This document shows positions 60,801 through 64,000 of a DNA stretch of 64,000 nt, piece after piece. The notes beneath the pieces are model-generated. The model was not told where the DNA came from. It saw only the letters and a list, made by a program, of their open reading frames with translations, and made no database searches. This DNA is from Stratiolaelaps scimitus (taxonomy: Eukaryota > Arthropoda > Arachnida > Mesostigmata > Laelapidae). Every line of letters starts with the position of its first letter. Positions within the stretch are counted from its first letter, which is position 1. The stretch covers positions 6,643,501 through 6,707,500 of the forward strand of contig JABWDB010000015.1 in the NCBI GenBank assembly GCA_019614645.1, in the 5' to 3' direction. A program made the translations under genes and the position numbers.

Positions 60801-62900
60801 AAGATGAGAGTGGCCACTCGGTTATGTGTTTCAATCATCATGGTATCCATAGCTGATCTGTATCGGGCACTATGAGACTAATATAATTCTGACTGCTATA
60901 GGGTTTTAAGGGCCGCTGATTCTTCTTATCACATTCTAGTATCAGATATTTTTGTCGGGAATATAACACGAATATATATATATATACACAGACACATACA
61001 CAAATTATTGTAAATACTATATTGCTAGGTATGGTTTAAATGATTATGGTTAATGCGGCACGAAAGACACACACCGCGGAGTACAGCTCTATGGAAGGCT
61101 CGATGGACTTCTGAACCATATATATATATATATATATATATATGGGAAGTATGCATTCAATAATAATGCATGCTGATGTACTGTTTTTTTTGTAATGTGA
61201 AAATCCCATAAAATTTCATCGAAATACCAGGAGACATCATTCCGATTGACGAACCTTTGACAAACATTCGTACATCCATCGTACGCACCCAATGTAGGAA
61301 CTCCATCTGAATCGTCACAACATCGAAATTCAGATCGAGAAAGATCTGTTGCGCTCACAGGGTGGGAGATGCTGCAACCAGGAAACGGGGAGCGGGGGGG
61401 GAGATAGTTATCAAATAAAAAAGCGGCTAAACACGACACACGGCCAGATCGAGTACAGACGAGTACGAGCCCACTGATCGAACGTTGTCTACGGGAAAAC
61501 CCCACACATGTACTTATCTCGGAAGGAAGCACAAAGGTAATTCGAATTAGAGAAGTTAATAGGATTCGCGAGGAACTAGACCCTACAAAAGAACTTCAAC
61601 ACTGAGCTGGCCTTCGTAGACTGACGCGAAGTTCAGCTCGAACTCAGTTTGAAGAGCAACACCACATGAAATGTACTCTGTACGGCGGACGCTGAACGAG
61701 ATGTTGGGATTTTTTTTACTGAAGTGCGATCCGATTCGGATATCGTAATCAAAAACGGAGACACACAGACATATGCATGAGGATGTGAATACAGTCATAG
61801 CAGGTACAGACACGAGTCGTTGAAGCAAGTGTGACGAAAATGAAGGGTTGAGATAATATATATATATATATATAGATATATATAACGCGAGAAATAGCCG
61901 ATCATGTCGGCAAAGGGATGCAGGACGCCAGAGGATGAACAATGACGATGATACGACCTAGCGAGACACTCACCTTGTACAAATGTACCTAGTTGAATTA
62001 TATATCCAAGTTCTCCCTACAAATAAATAAACAAATATGAATATATGTACGATGAAGATGTGCTATCATTTCGTATTTCGCCGTAGGCAGTCGTAGCGAT
62101 GAAAATATACAATTATTGCATGGCTTACTCTTACGATACGATGTTTGTGATTAATTGTTTATCAATTCAAAACGTGAGAAGGCCGACACATCCAAGGTGG
62201 ACAAGGCGGCTCTGCGTGCACTGATAAATCGTATCGCATGAGTAACACTTAGATCCGGTCTGTAGATGACCGGTCGGGGATAGGAGTTCCCATAAGAACT
62301 TGAATTGCCTGCGACGGAAGCCGCTCGTGAGTGCTGCGACCAGCTAATTAACCGCCAACGGTAAAGGGCAAGCAAGTAGACGGGAATTGGAGACAAGTAG
62401 TAGCATTGTTATTTTATCATAATATTACTGAAAGCCAAAAATAAAACTAAGGTTGAGGTTGATTCGACACAGTTATGTGTTCATTTTGTTGTTTCAGCTT
62501 GATCAATCGAGATAGAACGCACACTAATTGGCACTGTTTATTATTCAATGGATATGTACTATTGTTTAGAGACCAGTTGGCGACTTCCACAAATATGGAT
62601 ACACACACACATGCCCACGTTGTGTTAAATATTTAAAATTCTTTCTTTTAAAATAATTCGAATCACACGCGCATAGAACGTAGAAATTAGCGTTTATTTT
62701 GTTGCCTATTTCACATGTATCAAACAGTATTATAATAAACAGCCATAAAAATTCACACATATCACATGAAGGCACAAGGTATACAGTGTGATCATTAGCC
62801 ATTTTGCTCTATATAGTATCTGCGAATTACTCGAATCGCAACAAGGCAAAGCATCGTTTCTGACACAATACATACAATGTTACAATACAATAGAACCTTC
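57891..62900. other. AT-rich downstream region, no recognisable gene
   Basis: It holds (AAT)/(ATT) trinucleotide runs (57,950-57,970; 58,277-58,360, the latter with opposed AAT and ATT halves), (TA)n tracts at 58,106-58,122, 58,984-59,002, 60,972-60,985, 61,120-61,143 and 61,856-61,881, a (GA)n run at 60,443-60,470, a (CAA)n stretch near 59,478-59,500 and the hairpin at 59,691-59,714. Frames such as 60,602-60,856 (plus) and 61,089-61,532 (minus) have no family I recognise. Confidence 0.5.
59691..59714. repeat. Perfect 10-base hairpin
   Basis: CAAAATACGT (59,691-59,700) and ACGTATTTTG (59,705-59,714) are exact reverse complements around the loop GCGT. Confidence 0.95.
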
Positions 62901-62917
62901 TATTCAAATATATATGT

Positions 62918-62997
62918 CACGTCGCGGGATTCGAACCCGCGGCCTTGGGCTTCTCTTACAGCCAGAGACTGAGTCGTCCAAGACACACGTTCAAAGT
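62918..62997 (-). mobile_element. SINE-like or tRNA-derived fragment with B box
   Basis: The minus strand contains a perfect B box, GGTTCGAATCC (plus 62,927-62,937), within a T-arm-like stem (CGCGGG paired with CCCGCG). Upstream on the same strand, GGACGACTCAGTCTCTGGC resembles a degenerate A-box region. The acceptor stem that a functional tRNA would need does not pair, so I call it a tRNA-derived SINE or tRNA relic. Confidence 0.5.
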
Positions 62998-63051
62998 ACA
63001 ACTCACCTCAAATAATAGTCTTATGTCATTTATATATATATATTTTCTCTT

Positions 63052-63834
63052 AATGACGGAGAATGCTCATGACCAGGCCTCACAGCTAAGGTATTTTGCC
63101 ATGGACTCCTACCTGATGTAGCGGCAGACCTACCCACTAAACTCACGTCCCACTTAAACTTCACTCTAGGTTGCTCCCGGTCTTCAGAGTTAACAGTACT
63201 ACGGACCAACGTAGAGAGGCAGACGCCTACCGGATCACTTGGCCGGGGTCGCCCGTCGGGTTCCCCACCTCATCAGACAAGCCGTTCCCGGAAACCTGCC
63301 AACCCGACATACTCGCGGCATTGTCCTCGGCGTGGCCTTCCGTGGGAGGGGTGCCCACTGAACCACCTCCATGTCACGTCCCGTCTCTCCCTGAGTTTCT
63401 CCCTCCTCAGTCTCTGTCATAAAGGGGAATCTTCTTTGGCGGATTCGGGCAAAAAGCGCCTCTTTTCTTCGAGCACGTTTTTAGCAGTCTCGGCCCCGAT
63501 TTCCCAGCCACTGGTCGTCTCGCAGATGAATTCGACAAAGTCTTTCACGCTCGCCCTCGGCATGCTTGGGGGGGACTTCTGCTTCTCGCCTCACGTTCAG
63601 CTGCCAACGGTGCGTGACCTTGTTCAGAACTAGAGTTCTTGCGGGTTCCAGGGCAGGACAGACGAGTAGCGTGTGGAGTGCATCGTCCCTTGCACCGTCA
63701 ATGCAGTGAATGCACTTTCCCGACTGTAGGGTCACATTAAAGTCGTCGAGGTATGCTTGGAAATCTCCGTGACCGGTGATAACCTGGGCCAGGTGGAAAT
63801 CCATCTTATCCCCCGGACGGTCCATCCACTTCAT
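63052..63834 (-). mobile_element. R1-like non-LTR retrotransposon, 3' part
   Basis: The minus-strand frame 63,834-63,481 encodes the C-terminal region of a LINE polyprotein: LAQVITGHGDFQAYLDDFN followed by a zinc-knuckle with C-x2-C-x9-H-x4-C spacing (CIHC...DDALHTLLVC), then PALEPAR. This module follows the RNase H-like or thumb region in R1-type elements. The frame then breaks, but Glu/Arg-rich sequence continues in another frame (63,420-63,235), as expected for the C-terminal helix. The 3' UTR (63,235-63,052) matches the repeat at 845-1050. The reverse transcriptase is absent: the copy stops abruptly at a (TA)n tract (63,835-63,853), typical of 5' truncation. It is non-functional. Confidence 0.85.
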
Positions 63835-63853
63835 TATATATATATATATATAT
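63835..63853. repeat. (TA)n microsatellite at LINE 5' boundary
   Basis: A TA tract that abuts the truncated end of the R1-like LINE; it may be the insertion site. Confidence 0.9.
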
Positions 63854-64000
63854 TACCTGCTGTGTTGTTTAAGCAAATGTTTCTTACGACACAAACGTGG
63901 TTCGCTGATTGAGTCGCCGTCAGATGCCGTCGCGGAAAGTCGACCAGACTCGACTAGGCGACGCTCAGCCTCGTTGAAGCGACGTCGCGCTGTAGCACCT
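63854..64000. other. Window end, nothing recognised
   Basis: A CpG-rich 150-base stretch with GTCGACCAGACTCGAC-like short repeats; no gene or element can be assigned. Confidence 0.4.

Noticed and set aside
62918..62997. Functional tRNA gene
   Set aside because: The B box and T arm are good, but no 7-base acceptor stem pairs and the D and anticodon arms are not convincing.
1..64000. CRISPR arrays, phage genes, bacterial operons, biosynthetic clusters
   Set aside because: Introns, LINE fragments and microsatellites show this is eukaryotic nuclear DNA. The direct repeats found are simple or isolated, with no regularly spaced array.

Overview
This is eukaryotic nuclear DNA. Coding sequence is split by canonical GT/AG introns, non-LTR retrotransposon debris is present, and microsatellites are very abundant ((TA)n, (GA)n, trinucleotide tracts). 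The one gene I can identify with certainty is a plus-strand homologue of CASKIN (CASK-interacting scaffold protein of synapses and axons). Its two SAM domains, the style of its low-complexity linkers and the type of LINE fragments suggest an invertebrate, most likely an arthropod (possibly a chelicerate). That placement is inference, not something I can prove from the window.

Layout. (1) About 1-27,155 is repeat- and microsatellite-rich DNA upstream of, or in 5' introns of, the caskin gene. It holds a LINE 3' fragment (845-1050), a SINE-like B box (6978-6988), a composite inverted repeat (14,496-14,651), purine/CpG-rich stretches and a few unproven candidate exons. I could not find the ankyrin repeats or SH3 domain expected at the caskin N-terminus; they should lie upstream of the window or in exons I could not recognise. 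(2) 27,156-53,227 is the 3' part of caskin: eight exons that join in phase to an uninterrupted 876-codon reading frame ending in TAA. Two small exons (27,156-27,211 and 38,707-38,761) are inferred from splice sites and matching phase. Six larger exons carry SAM1, SAM2, a Gln/Pro-rich linker and the conserved C-terminal tail. (3) The 6.2 kb intron between the two SAM exons holds a decayed non-LTR reverse transcriptase that is itself interrupted. (4) 53,228-64,000 is the 3' UTR and downstream DNA, rich in (TA)n, (GA)n and (AAT)n. It ends with a SINE-like B box and the 3' part of an R1-like LINE on the minus strand, sharing its tail with the repeat at 845-1050.

How it works together. Caskin is a multidomain scaffold. 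Its tandem SAM domains are known to self-associate into polymers and, in flies, to bind the receptor phosphatase LAR. Its N-terminal region binds CASK in vertebrates. The Pro-rich region and tail in this window would provide SH3 ligands and a conserved helix. The rest of the window is mostly intron and intergenic DNA shaped by retroelements and AT microsatellites. I found no operon-like, CRISPR or phage-type system and no convincing novel multi-gene system.
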